Below are positions 10,690 to 22,884 of a stretch of 64,000 nucleotides of DNA, one piece after another. This DNA is from Schistosoma haematobium (Eukaryota > Platyhelminthes > Trematoda > Strigeidida > Schistosomatidae). A model generated the notes under the pieces. It was not told where the DNA came from and searched no databases. It was given only the letters and a program-made list of their open reading frames with translations. The stretch covers positions 16,560,510 through 16,624,509 of the forward strand of contig NC_067200.1 in NCBI RefSeq assembly GCF_000699445.3. The letters are read 5' to 3'. Position numbers and translations under genes: made by a program. Within the stretch, counting starts at the first letter, position 1. Each line of letters begins with the position of its first letter.

Positions 10690-13110
10690 ACCTTTGCCGC
10701 GGGAAAGTAGTAGATAAAAAATAATGGAAATCAAATTGTGGGTGGCCCTCAAAAGGGCCTTCACTCGTTCTCGCGGTCGGACGTCGTCACTATTAGTTTG
10801 TAATGGCGCCACAGATAGGACAGTGCACTGCTCGTACGTTCGGCGATGGGTCGTAGGCACAGAAGGTATGAAACATTGCTTCACATCTACAGAAAACCCA
10901 ACCAACCGCATCACCGGTTTCACACGGAGGCTGCGCAAGATTACAGATGTCGCAGAGTCGATTCTCGTCATCCTCTTCTTCATTTTCTATGTCCCGTTCA
11001 GTTAACTCTTCGGAGTTAATAGAAATTACTTCCTCCTCATCGTTACTGAGCGTTTCATCCAAATCAACAGTTCCTCGTTGCATGAACGGCACTGCTGCGT
11101 TAGTCGAGGTTCTTGAAAGGGTGTACGAATGCTGTTCTCCATGCAAGTTTACTGATGTTCTTGGTAGTCTACCGTGAACTATGAAGTCATGAAGTGAACT
11201 GCATCACTATTACTGTGTGTGCAGTAAGCCAATATGTGACGGCATGGTAATCCGTTTTCAATGAAGAATGAACACGAGCACCAGCTAGTATCGACGTGTA
11301 CGTAGTACGTCCCCGTGGCGTCCATAGCGGTGAATAAATCTTCCGACAATGCAGACTACGTTATAGGAATGCGAAGGTGTCGCTTCAGTAGTTGACAGGC
11401 AACTGGTGTCAGTCGTTCCCCCGACAATCCATTGAATATTTATGTAATCTTGCTTCCATCCAATATCCAGTACGAAGCAACACATTGAAAATGGATCTGA
11501 GAACCGGTGTTTTTCGATTAAGGTGATACATCTTCAAGACTCGGTGGCTGGTCTCGACGAAGTTCGTATTGTTCAGTTCAAAGAGAGTGGATGGCGGTCG
11601 AAAAGCAGTGGACCATTTGTGTTTCCATGGTAGAAGGTGGTCTCTGACGTATCTGCCAAACGTCCCGTCCGACATTTCGATTAACGAAAGTACGTTGTTA
11701 AAACTACAAAATCATGTTATGTAGATTTTGATTTACCTTTCAACCGTTCGAGTGAGCATGAGGCGAAAGAACAGTTGTACAATTTCTGATCGCACCCTCT
11801 ACAATAACGGTTACTGGGTTAATGTTAATGAACGAAACACTTACCCTCTTTATCACATTCCGAACAAGGTGTACGCGACACAGAATATGGTGTGCATCCG
11901 GATACACCTGCGTAATAGCAGCAGCAATTGCAGGTGAATCATCGGTCACAATGCCTACCAGTTGTCGACTGTTGGTACACCGTTGGAAAAACGCAGGAAT
12001 GCAGAAATGAATGTTGACGTTTCGCGACTTAAAAGGCAATGCACATGGGTATTGCCTTAAAATTCATATCCAGGGCAACGACTTGATATAAATGGACGTT
12101 CTCGTTATTCGTTTTGTACGTCCCGTCAAAACCAATTACGTCACAAAAGTGACCGGCCAAATTCACTTGCTCAGCAGTCATGAAGAAGAAATACGATAGA
12201 CAGTTCTCATCGTCCAATTCGTATTCGCAAAGCCCACCCAAGGATGTTATGTGAGCTTTCAATTTCCCGTAATCACCTATAGTGTACATTATAAATTGGC
12301 AAATTCCGTACCAGGAAGGTTCGCGTGTGAGAACACTTTGTACCGCATATTACAGACATCTTGAGCGGTCAGACATTTCCCATAAGATTGGTAAGCAAAA
12401 TTCTTTATGTGGAATGCGGCGGTACCGGAAATCAGCAGCGGTCTCACAGTTTCAAACTCCCCATCCGTTAACCTGCGCATCCATGAATTACCTTGGTACC
12501 TCAGGGAATTGCACTCGTGATTGTGATGTACATTCCCACGTACAACAGTCCAATAGCCGTCTATAATCTTACAAAACATAAATGCTGGACATTGGGTGTT
12601 CATAGAAGCCCTTCATTAAAAAAAATTATAAAACAATTTACCAAATTACCTCCTCCGTCCAATACGTTGTGACGAACCGCGAGATTTTATACGCCCATTT
12701 CGCCAACACACAAATTTAATGTAGGATTTTTGATCTCTGCCAATATGCGAATCTCTCACTACATAATGACTGTAAGTCGATCTTTCAAAATTTGTGATAG
12801 TGGTCTTTAACGCTTCAACCGATGGAAACGCAACCAGAAACAAGGTAGTCAAAAAGACTTCCTCCATTTCCGTTACGTGAGAAACACCAGCGCTTGTACT
12901 CAGCACGTTACCCTGCTCCATAATGACGATTGAGATTGTGCTTCGTCGACAAGTACTGATAATTTATAACAATTTTCAAGACATAACTAACCAATTAAAT
13001 CTAATTTTTGGAACTAGCCATTTCATTGGTCGAAACACGGGATGAAAAATATTGTAATTTGGGGTTGGAAAATTTTTTTTTAAAAAAAATGGCCGGTCGG
13101 ACAATATTAT
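10690..13110 (-). mobile_element. MULE DNA transposon, copy B (internally deleted)
   Basis: This is the inverted partner of copy A. Its outer end (GGCCGGTCGGACAATATTAT, near 13091-13110) is the reverse complement of the start of copy A. It keeps the C-terminal end of the transposase that copy A lacks, but misses about 155 bp that correspond to about 8374-8529 of copy A. The inner end is set only roughly, near 10690, because no partner copy covers it. Confidence 0.8.
10793..12921 (-). pseudogene. MULE transposase with C-terminal RING-like zinc finger, copy B
   Basis: The start ATG is at 12921. It has the same domain order as copy A: FAR1-like zinc domain, DDE core (VIGFDGTYKTN; GIVTDDSPAIAAAI), SWIM remnant. 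It then extends to a C-terminal acidic stretch and a Cys/His cluster (CDICNLAQPPCE, CRCEAMFHTFC, CPIC) that looks like a RING-type or related zinc finger, ending at 10793. Here the N-terminal frame is intact (KFVCWRNGRIKSRG). Single-base losses near 12000 and 12034, the shared frameshift and TAG, and the 155-bp loss make it inactive. Together the two copies show what the full transposase contained. Confidence 0.85.
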
Positions 13111-14694
13111 TCTTGCAGTGGGATCAATTGTTTTAAAAATGGAATCATTGGTCACTATTTTTTAGGAGGAATATAAAAACAAAGAATAACTTTTGGCTTA
13201 ACATATTCTAGTAACTATGAGCATGAGTAATTTAGCATGCACTGGCATAGTGATTTCGAACACAATCATGGGCTCAGAAAGTGCGTTCCGGATAACCAAT
13301 TTGTGTATTGAAATGAACGAGGTTCAGGGAACTACGCCTTACCTTAAAGTTACATCACCCCCCTGGTACGATTTCAGGAATTTCAGCTGGACGATGACAA
13401 TAATCTGCATCATGTGGTTGAGCAAAAAAGTGTGATGTATTTGCGTTCATTCATTCGAACAATTTGGTCAAATAAACTTCACCTTCTTATTTTTCGGTCA
13501 AAATTTATAAAAGAGACTAATCGTTTTACATTTGTATTACGTTTAATTTTCCATTGCTGATTAAACTGATTTGTCTACTTGCTGCTTAAATGCATTTGAT
13601 TTTGATGAAACACGAAGAACCAACAACGAATATTCACTTCTCTATTAAATTCCGGCTCTGGATATAAATCTAATGGAGTTATCCATTACCTTCACCCATC
13701 ATAAAACTTCTGCCCTACGGTCTCCATTTCTGTTACGGAATATAAACCGGTAATAGCTGTTGAAATAAAGTTTTTGTGAAATCTCATAACCTTTTATGTT
13801 GATTACATTTGTTTCTTAACATCTCGTAAAGGGTATTTTGTTGAATGTATTATCTCCAATTCTAATTAAAATTGTAGAGGGTGAGATTGGACATTATTCA
13901 TTTGTTCCCCGTTCGAGGTTTATAAAGAACGTGGACAGGTAAATAAAAAATTTTAATGTATTATATCATATTATAATTTCAAAATTACTTATCAACGGTT
14001 GACGCATTAAATGACTCGTTTTATCTGTGCATATAAGGATCAATTATTACCAGAACAATACAATATGAAGAATAATTCACCATTAGTCATATGGTGATTG
14101 ACTGACTGGAAAAAAACCCTGTTTAGAGTCATTTACACAATTATTTAAATTTTTTGTTACCTTTCATTGTGTTAGGATTTCTGTATATCACTATTCATCG
14201 AAGAAATAATTTATTTCTATGTTACCTGGTGTATATGGGTTTTTTCTGCGTCTGTGAATCGTGTGTTGTTGATGTAAAGTTAGCACTACTTATTGACATT
14301 AAAGCAATTGTAGTATTTTTTTTCTTTAGCATTAACGATAAATTTTAAAGGTATGACAATAAATATTTTCAAAAAATGTAGTGACTGATTTAAGCATTAT
14401 CGAAATACGTCCCCAGTATGTCTAGCTGTACCTTGTCATATATGAAGACATAAAATACTATGAAACAAATTATCTCTGGCTGGAATACGTCCACACATGA
14501 ATCTAAACTACTGATAGTGTTGTTGCTAGAACTCACTGTTACTGAAAGGGCAATCGCTGAACAAATTATTGGCTTTTATGTTCGTCTTAAAGCAACATTA
14601 ATAACTAATAATAATACCACTTACAAAACTATGACTAGTGCAAGACAGGTATGAAGAGTACAAAGGGTAAGAGGTGTGTAAAAAATTGTCCAAT
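13111..14694. other. Intron sequence, nothing recognised
   Basis: AT-rich. No domain, repeat family or RNA gene was found on either strand. Confidence 0.45.
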
Positions 14695-14960
14695 AATGCG
14701 TGGGCGGATGTGAATAATGAATCTAAACCAGTTATTTTAATTATATGTGAAAATTATATTTGAAATAATCTCAGTGATTGAAATTTAAAAATAATTCCAA
14801 CATTTCGTCCAACAAACTTGTTTGGATTTCTTCAGGGTAATAATCATAATTAAAATCATCAAAGAATGATGATATAGCATGGTAACAATCAAATCTATAT
14901 ATTGTGCTAATCAAATCATATAATGGATGTTGTACTTTAGTAAATAGGATAACAACATGA
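14695..14960 (-). mobile_element. Penelope-like terminal repeat remnant with a hammerhead-like motif
   Basis: This shares a block (GATTGAAATTTAAA... to TTTCGTCCA) with 60040-60215 in the opposite orientation, so it is an interspersed repeat. On the minus strand at 14798-14836 there is CTGAAGA, a stem-forming stretch and GGACGAAA, the layout of a hammerhead core. One extra A follows the CTGAAGA box. Hammerheads are known in terminal repeats of Penelope-like elements, which is the basis of the call. No RT or endonuclease is attached here. Confidence 0.45.
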
Positions 14961-16985
14961 GTTAGTTAAATGCGAATTCTTTTGAAAGTTCACGATGACC
15001 TCATGCAGTGTGACTGGCTGCCTAACTTTTAGAACAATATCAGTTTCACAGAAACGACATAAAGAACTTTAAAGTCCTACATGTAGTATTTCCGTACTCA
15101 AATCAATTTCTACTGTGCATCTGAGGACTGAATTTTGAATGAAAGCACGTCCTCAAAATATACAGATTGTAAAAACAAAACGATAATCGAACGTCAACCT
15201 CAAATTTATTGCCTTCAAGATAAACTGACAGTTGTTGTATGTTAATGATTGAAGCATCACCCACACCTACCGGTGACAGAGGTCATTGCATTATTCAACA
15301 CGTTCACAGTCGTTGATGTATCAGGCACTTACAGAGTATCCGGCAATCCCAACTACTGTCCCGAAAACAGATTGCCATACCTGTATCTTATGGCCTATTA
15401 CGCACGTATTAACTAAGAAACTTGTGTAGAATTCATTAATGTAAGACGGTTACCATCTGACATCAACCTCTCAAATGTGGCTGTCAAAAAATATTTCCCT
15501 GTCCCAAAAATTCTGACCAACTCCATTTTTTTACTGCTCGATCAAAACTTATCAAAGGGTTTGATTACTTTAAAATACGTATGTAAAATAATTATTGTAT
15601 GCGGGCAATCAAAATAGAAGTAAGGAAATTCGTGGATGACTTTTAATTTCATTGAGTATTTACATAAGAAAGTTGAGATACATGTTTCCTTGAATATACC
15701 ATCACTTTATCACATATTAATAAGCCATCCATAGGAATATTGAGTTCCAATAGCTACTATCTACTCAGCGAATCATATTAGATTGTTGAAAATTCGAGAC
15801 AGTAGGTCCTGTTTGACATAGATCTTGTACTATTTGAAACTGGTCGAAAAGTGGTATACTTAATATTAAGAGACTTATTTTTTGATGTGGTCTCAACTTT
15901 TGTCATTCAGTGTTATGACCAGGAATATTAATACAGCTAACACTGAACTTAAATTATTCAAGAGACTAAACAGTTCAGTAATGAAAACTAGCTTTATGAA
16001 CAGAACATTAAGCATCAAAAATGTAACAAATATTTCATCCACAGAGTAATACAAGTGACTGAAGAAATTTCCGTGTAGATGAGTGAGAAGATAAGCTTTA
16101 CTCTTGGTATTAACCATTTGCTTTAACAGACAATGTACTTAGCCCATTAGTATAGGAATATAATTACAAATGAAGATATTAGAACTACGTGGCACAATAA
16201 GTCACAGACAAGACCAATAGAAGAAACCAGCTTTTTGATTGTAGAATAGTTCCAATATGCTCATTCCTATGTAGACCTGATGTCCGTGTTTATCTAAAGA
16301 GCAAAACTGAATACTCTGGAATTACACAGAGATATAACTTTTTGAAAATTACTACAAGCGACGAAATACTACTCATCACGCAAAGCGAAAGCAAAGAAGA
16401 CAGATAGATAGTTAGATAGACAGGTGGTTAGTTAGTTAATCAATTAGTTAGTTAGATAGATAAATAAATATTACACACCAAAAATAAATCAGATCTCTAT
16501 CCGGATACAGTGATTTTTTGTCTTTTATTCACACCTAGTAATATTCATATTTGAATTGATTAAACTTAGTAGATCTTGACAACAGTTAGTCAATAATTTG
16601 GTATTCCTTCGAATATTGAATCGATCTGAGTTGAACTAATATTGAAAAACTCTTCAGCAGTGAACATCCACAACCCCGAAAGTGAAAATCAAGCTCAGGG
16701 CCTTCTGTCTCGCTTGAGAACACTTAACCTGGCATACTAATGTAGGGAATGCTAATCACAAAGATTTTTGTAAATACTGTATGGCGAGATGTGGTGTAGA
16801 AGTTGCAACAATTGTCGGACAAAGTGACGACTTTCAGTGCTTTGAAAGCACAGCATTGGCAGTGCACTTGGAGATCTGTCTAGAAGACAGTCCAGTTTTC
16901 GGAACACACCTGAAGACGCAAGTACACAGTTGAAGGCTATGTATATGTATTGTGTAAATACTTTGTAACTGCCCTTTCCCATCTG
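14961..16985. other. Intron sequence, simple repeats only
   Basis: A degenerate TAGA/GTTA-rich run sits near 16400-16470. I see no exon or transposon protein. Confidence 0.4.
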
Positions 16986-16989
16986 CCTA

Positions 16990-17125
16990 TTGTCGTGTTT
17001 AACACCAGAATGAAACGGCCTTCCAGTGCTCCTGGGTTTTCAGTGCTGATCTAACTTGGGTCCCTTCAAGATTTCAATGAGATTCAACAACCTCCACAAA
17101 TCCTTACTGACAACAACAGGATAAA
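16990..17125 (+). mobile_element. Sm-alpha-like SINE fragment spanning the hammerhead cleavage site
   Basis: ATGAAACGGCCTTCCAGTGC matches the 3' half of the hammerhead at 39540-39585. The sequence then continues through the same tail (GATTTCAATGAG) into CTCCACAAATCC, which matches the start of the next unit at 39250. It therefore reads across the cleavage site into a following unit. The 5' half of the ribozyme is not recognisable. Confidence 0.65.
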
Positions 17126-17325
17126 TTAACACAATTCAAAATTTCACGATAACCAACACGTGAGTAATAAGAAATCAATTTTGAGCATCACTCGTACGCA
17201 CACCACATAAGACTTTAACCACCATATCAAACGCTACTCAGAGAATATAGTAATTAAATACAATTAAGCCACACTTCGTAAATAATACATGATAAGTATA
17301 TTTCTTTAAAAATGTTTAAACTTAC

Positions 17326-17455
17326 TATCTAAGCGATCATTTTCAATAACTCGACTTGGTAGATTATTGTGAACCTCTTCACTATCTGATTCTGAGCAAT
17401 TTCGAGGACTTTTTATAACCTGAAGTGTCGAGCACGGTTTCATCTCTCGAAACTG
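17326..17455 (-). CDS. Multi-PDZ scaffold protein, linker exon
   Basis: The acceptor is ...CTTTAGTTTCAG before 17455 and the donor is GTAAGTTT from 17325. It enters in phase 0 and leaves in phase 1, which fits the exons on either side. The 43 residues begin QFREMKPCSTLQVIKSPR and are Ser/Glu/Asn-rich, without a domain. It joins the PDZ-bearing exons to the second PDZ. The coding evidence is the splice sites and phase agreement more than the sequence itself. Confidence 0.7.
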
Positions 17456-18436
17456 CTGAAACTAAAGTAACAAAACTGGTTATAACTTTCACATATAATG
17501 ACTTCTCTATACTCGGCGCCCAACTTTTGTCAATCTATTCATCCTAATATTGACGAATATTCGTATAAATTATTTTCCAATCGAATTAAATTATCAGAGA
17601 AAAAAAATACATAACTGGTACAATCACAGAATTTTTAATCTACGATATTTAATACAAAATGTTTTTCCCAAATCTCTGATGGTCAGATCAATACAAAATG
17701 CTTAGTTCAAACCTTGGAATATTTATACAATAGAGTTTCAGAGAAGGATGTAAAAGACGGTTCTGATTTTGCAGTATGTGGAATACGCGTTCGCTTTTTT
17801 TGCAGTAATGAAATTTATAGACAAACTGATTGCATAATGGAGAACTTATCTGTAATGATTATTTTAACTAATAATTTTTTTCCCGAGGTTATAAAATAAG
17901 TAAGTCTGTCAAAGAGACTTTTGAGAAACTGGATATACTCTGCTGTTATATCAACAATGCATTCGACATTGTCAATTAAAACATTCATAAAAACGAGTGT
18001 TTTAGACAATGTTAAAGTATACACTCCCCAGTCACAGAGAAAAATAAATATGATGATAAATTATATTTTTTGGCATCTTAGTATACAAACGAGTAGATAG
18101 ATTGATTTCTCAAAGTTTGTATGGAAATAATATATCTACTTGTCAATACACTTGTTTCTTTAGCTTCATATTTATTCCATATATTATTAAACTTAATGAG
18201 ATGTCTTATGAACAGAGCTAGGAAGAACTGTTTGGACAATATTGTATAAAGGAATTAGAGATCACGCACGAAATATTCACTGGAACCAGTTACCTTGAAA
18301 GTCTTTTAAAGAATCATATGAATTAAACGAACAGTAAATCAGATGTATTGACTATTAGTAAAAAGTTTTCACTAGAAGCTTTAAAATAGAAAGGCGAAAA
18401 GACAATATTATTATTATTATCACAATAATAACTTAC
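17456..18436. other. Intron of the multi-PDZ gene
   Basis: Nothing beyond AT-rich intron sequence was recognised. Confidence 0.4.
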
Positions 18437-18704
18437 ATCAAGATCATATTGTTCTTGTTGTCTCGATGAAGTTGGAGAAGATTCAATCATTTTATTCATT
18501 TCTATCAGCTCACTTCCATTATAGTCGATTGGCTTTGATAATTCAGAACAGTCAACCTCATTTGAATTTATTTTTTTATAAATATTAGTATTGTTTTCGA
18601 TGTTCAATAGATCTGTTTTGTATAGACTGTACAAATCAACAAGTGGAAGTTTCTTGTGTAGTAATACATCTATATATTGATCTATTTGATGTGTTGGTAT
18701 AATC
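18437..18704 (-). CDS. Multi-PDZ scaffold protein, linker exon
   Basis: The acceptor is TACTTTGTAG before 18704 and the donor is GTAAGT from 18436. The first base completes a Thr codon from the previous exon, and the exon ends at a codon boundary. The 89 residues start IIPTHQIDQYIDVLLHKKLP and include a short region rich in Leu and Tyr that could be helical, then a Ser/Glu-rich tail ending YDLD. I see no named domain. Confidence 0.7.
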
Positions 18705-19339
18705 CTACAAAGTAATAGTATCACATAGAACGTTAAATACGTAATAAGGACTCATCTTAAGAGAAACAGGTATTTAGTGATCCCGATAATAAAAGAATGT
18801 ACTTCCTAAATTTAGAGCTAATTTTTATCATGGATCAACATCAAGTATGGGAACCAACAAAAAATTAAGCAACACTGGATAAACGCTTCGTTCTAGCTTG
18901 AGGTTTCTTTATAGTAATACTAAGAACAGACATAGAAGGCAATTGAGTTCATAGCAAGCCTGGTGCAGTTAGGCCAACGAATCAATATTCAGTTATTTGT
19001 ATTTTAAAATGTAATCGACTTATTCTATTGCATGATTCGAAACCAGTCACATTATTCTTTGCTTGGCAATGTTTTCTGAACAGAAAATAGATCTCAAAAT
19101 TACTTATCAGTAAGTTGATAATAAACACTTAGTTTTGTGTAAATGTTGAAACAGTTCAAAAGTAATTTTCCTTCAATAACTTACACGTAGCACATTGAAC
19201 TCGCTTTAAATCGAACAAAATCGAGAATATTCAAAGTATTTCAGCCAAATTCTGAGTAACTCAGTCAAAACATTATGTAGACAAAACAGACTAACTTCAG
19301 GGAAGCATGAAAAGCACTTATACGGCCCACAGAACTCAC

Positions 19340-20010
19340 AAGACATCTAAGTAGCAAATACAAACCTCTCTATAGATGTCAACCCACAAAAAATAGGAAA
19401 AATCAGCATAGCCACCAGACAAATCAACAGTGGAGAACCAGCAGCATCAGACAACATACAAGCTGAAGCACTGACGTCAGACATGGAAGTAACTGCAAAC
19501 CTGTTACACATCCTATTCAAGAGGATTTAGGAGGATGAACAAGTGCCGATAGACTGGAAAGTGGGATACCTCATCAAAGTAACAAAGAAAGGTGACTCAG
19601 TAAGTGTGAGAACTACAGAGGTACCACACTACTATCAGTATCAGGAAAAGTTTTCAACAGTGTTGTTGAACCAGACGAAAGATTCAGTGGACGCTCAACT
19701 TCGAGAACAACAGACCGGATTCCGTAAGGGTCGATAGTTTACAGACCACATCGCGACACTATTGATCATTGTTGAACGATCAAGTGAATGTAACTGGTCG
19801 TCATACATCAATCCTCTTAACTATGATAAAGCATTTGATAGTGTGGATAGGAGAATCTTGTGGAAGCTTCTTCGACACTATGGTGTACCTGAGAAAATTT
19901 TCACCACCGTACGGGAGTCTTAATACGTCTCTTCTACCATATAGGCTCCTTAGGTGGATATCTCAACATCGCCTGTCTCTACAACTTGATTATATTTTGG
20001 ACAATGACTA
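19340..20010 (+). mobile_element. RTE/SR2-like reverse transcriptase fragment
   Basis: The plus strand encodes QINSGEPAASDNIQAEAL, QLREQQTGFRKGR then a stop, and [20 protein letters not shown], which follow residues of about 510-665 in the RTE polyprotein at 60650-63538. Both ends are truncated and there are in-frame stops near 19528 and 19735. It lies in an intron of the multi-PDZ gene, antisense to it. Confidence 0.8.
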
Positions 20011-20286
20011 GAAATGTAGTTCAATAAGTAATGTATGCTGTGTTTGATTCTTAATGCGGACATCAACAATGATGGATACAAAATAGGATATAATACCCAT
20101 TCCGAATCCCACTATGATCAACTATCTACAATATACTGTTTTAATTTTAATTTAAATAGTTACTATGTTACTTTAATTTTAACAGCGAACGGAATTCATG
20201 TCATATAAAGAACCATGTTTATTTTCGTTACTTTAAAATTTACACAAAACATTATACATTAATAGAATTGACCATTTTTGTCTTAC

Positions 20287-20756
20287 GTCAGCATTCCAAG
20301 AACACCATGTTGATGACAAACAGCTTGTTGTTTTAAACTGATATCATTCAAATCAACAGGATTACCATTAGCTGGACGAGCTACAATCATTCGAATTAAA
20401 ACTATTGGGTCGCTCATTAATTTTTGATTGATCTCGTGAATTTCATCAGACTCAATTTGATTTGAATCTATTTGGCTTGGGGATAAAGTATATTTTTCCG
20501 ATCGTATATTAATAGTATTAGTAAAAGTTGATGAAGTTCTGTTTGTTAATGGCTGTGTTCTGATAAGCGAAGATTTTTTATTCATAGTTTTTGTGGATGT
20601 TTCATCCGTCTGCAAAGAATCTTGTTTTAATACAACTTCAGATAGACAATTTGATATAGTTTGGCGTAGAACTGTAGCCACTTGATCTGGTCCATAACTT
20701 CGAACATTATGATCATGAATGCAGACAATATGGTCACCAAGTCGAAGACGACCGTC
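20287..20756 (-). CDS. Multi-PDZ scaffold protein, exon with second half of a PDZ
   Basis: The acceptor is TTCTTTCTAAG before 20756 and the donor is GTAAGA from 20286. It enters in phase 0 directly after GGAAEL of the previous exon and continues DGRLRLGDHIVCIHDHNVRS, then DQVATVLRQT, the closing strands and second helix of a PDZ domain. About 110 residues of Ser/Thr/Asn-rich linker follow. It leaves in phase 2. Joined to 21432-21569 this gives one complete PDZ whose motifs best recall the second PDZ of PATJ/MPDZ. The ligand is not known. Confidence 0.85.
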
Positions 20757-21431
20757 CTTAGAAAGAATCAGTATAAACGACAAGAAACAGATGAGGTAAA
20801 ACTATCATGTACTACACTTAACATCATATGAATTATTAAAATTAAACACTAAGAAAAATTTATGTTACCGCTTACTTCAGAGATAAAGCATGATAACCAA
20901 GTCGTGAACAGTCACTACGGACAGGATCATACATTAACTTTTTGATAATGTAGTAGAAAATGAGCAATAATCAACACGTTACATCTTAATGTAAAAATGA
21001 CATCCACTCAGACATGTCAATGCAAGGGAAATAGAATCGAAGAGAGAAAACCATAATTATAGTTTGCTGCTACACAAATAACTCACTGGAATTCGGAATT
21101 CCAAAGTTACACGAGTGGGGTTTTTCAATGACATAAAGACAAGTGATAACTAGCCACTGATAACTGTATCCATATTTTTCTATCAGTCAATTCGTTTTTA
21201 TGGATCAATATACTTCTTAATCAGTGGTGATAAGAAAGAATTCCGAGTGATTGTTATCATTACTGAACAAAATATAGAGTGATATCAACTGAAGTCTTGT
21301 CGAAAACCAGAGAATGATAACTGTTTCATATAAATGACGTGCATCCCAAAACACCTTCAAATTAAATGTTAATAAACTTTTAACAATACATAATAGTCCA
21401 AGTAGAGTTTTTGTCTTTAATATTGTCTTAC

Positions 21432-21569
21432 CAGTTCAGCTGCTCCACCAGGTGTAATGCATCTAACGATTACACCGGTGCTCTTACTTCCACACATACC
21501 AAATCCAAGATGTGTTGCATTATCAACTATCAATTCGATTACTTCTATCTCTGTCCAATCTGTATTTAG
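21432..21569 (-). CDS. Multi-PDZ scaffold protein, exon with first half of a PDZ
   Basis: The acceptor is TTTTATTGTAG before 21569 and the donor is GTAAGACA from 21431. It has exactly 46 codons, phase 0 at both ends. The exon reads WTEIEVIELIVDNATHLGFG with the carboxylate-binding LGFG loop, then STGVIVRCITPGGAAEL. The family consensus in PATJ/MPDZ has the same WxxxExIEL start, the GFG loop and the PGG turn. With 20287-20756 it forms a full PDZ domain. Confidence 0.88.
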
Positions 21570-21814
21570 CTACAATAAAAATATTCGTAAAATGTGAATT
21601 AATATACTGATTCAAAACATGAGTAAGATGACAGTTTGCTTAGATAGAAAAACTAATTTTTCACGATTAGAAAGCTATGAGGCTAATTTTTATTATACAG
21701 AATAGAGCTATAGTTAATGTCAAAATAGTTGAGTGAATGGAACAAAACAAACGTCTACAAACGAGATATCGATTCGTTAACTTTCAAAGTTGTACTCATT
21801 ACTGACTAACTTTT

Positions 21815-22000
21815 AGACGAATTTTAGAAGTTCGGGTGAGAAGCCGTGACTAGTGGAATTTCGACATTTTAGGGGTAAGACAGATATCATCAATGACATC
21901 GTACAATAATTTTACTGTATTGCGAGTTGACTGTGATTGGAAATGTAGATTAGATGTTGAAAAGTCAGTTTTCCAATAGTATCATACTCTTTATGAGGAT
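21815..22000 (+). mobile_element. Degenerate Sm-alpha-like SINE fragment
   Basis: GGTGAGAAGCCGTGACTAGT matches the body of the SINE at 39330, and the sequence stays weakly similar through the GATTGGAAATGTAGATT region. The tRNA-like part and the ribozyme are absent. It sits in the first intron of the multi-PDZ gene. Confidence 0.6.
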
Positions 22001-22881
22001 TGAGGCTCCTGGTCTCGATCTCTAACTTTATTTTCGATAGCTGTTGGACTGTGATGTGAACTATCCTTAATAACTCACCATTCATCACTGAAAGTTAATT
22101 TGGAAATCTTTTGAAAATAATTCACATATTACTGGTTATTAGGTTTTAATTTAACATCCGTCTAAATCAGCAGCGTTCAAGACAGTTATTAAATCACGAC
22201 AGATGTTATACTGTTTGTTTAAACTCAGGTGGGAGAATAGATTTTCCGTGTTCAGGACATCTTAATTCTCCTAGTAAAAATGGTATCGGAACAGTTGTAT
22301 TTTAATAACCAGTGATTTGCTATCTACCCTTTAGGATTAACCGAATTCTAAAGATCAAGGTATAGTGCGGTCATCAGTCTAAGAAACTCAACATCATGAC
22401 ATAAAGACTTAGTTCCGTGTGTAAACCATCTATTAAAATAACAATCCTATAATCTCAATGTAATTGATACTACCCTTTGTACTCTGACAAGTATCATATA
22501 ATGTCACATTCAGGTATATTACCATCGAGTTGTTCGGTCTCCAAATAATTATTTTAGGACCAACATATTCACCCTAACTGATTACTGAATACGTAAACAG
22601 TGGTACTCTATCTATGATCTGTAGATCACGTAACAAAATAGAGAATAGTACAACAAATGTGATATTACAAAATAAGATGTTCTGATGTTAGGCTGTAAGA
22701 AGAGGTTGAATTGCAACGGTTGGTGCGTTTTTAGTTCCTATGTACGCCATAAGTATCATTACAATCTTTAGTACACCTTACTGAAAAAGGTCATATAGCA
22801 GAAAATCTAGATTTGAAAATTCTGTAATTATCGATATTTGATTCAACAGTGTTGAATTAAAACCAAATAATAAAAACTTAC

Positions 22882-22884
22882 CAT
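22882..22884 (-). CDS. Multi-PDZ scaffold protein, likely start codon ending exon 1
   Basis: ATG at 22884-22882 is followed at once by a good donor (GTAAGTTTTT). Splicing to 21569 gives ATG|CTA AAT, in frame with the PDZ exon. An in-frame TGA lies 21 bases upstream, so translation probably starts at this ATG and the rest of the exon is 5' UTR. The other reading is a micro-exon beginning after GAACTGAG, with more coding exons upstream. A start here would leave out the L27 and first PDZ of the vertebrate proteins. Confidence 0.5.

Larger units (their letters stand above)
8659..10690. other. Spacer between the MULE copies
   Basis: This AT-rich sequence separates the inverted MULE copies. Apart from an (ATT)n run and a short perfect palindrome, listed separately, I see no gene. 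The open frames at 9257-9463 and 10057-10320 have no recognisable domain and AT-driven composition. Confidence 0.5.
6471..13110. repeat. Large imperfect palindrome made of two MULE arms
   Basis: The arms 6471-8658 and about 11083-13110 are reverse complements over some 2 kb, with a 2.4-kb spacer. They differ by small indels, one 155-bp deletion in the right arm and few substitutions. Confidence 0.9.

Noticed and set aside
14798..14836. Functional hammerhead ribozyme
   Set aside because: An extra base after the core box and weak stem I make activity doubtful. Kept only as a repeat remnant.
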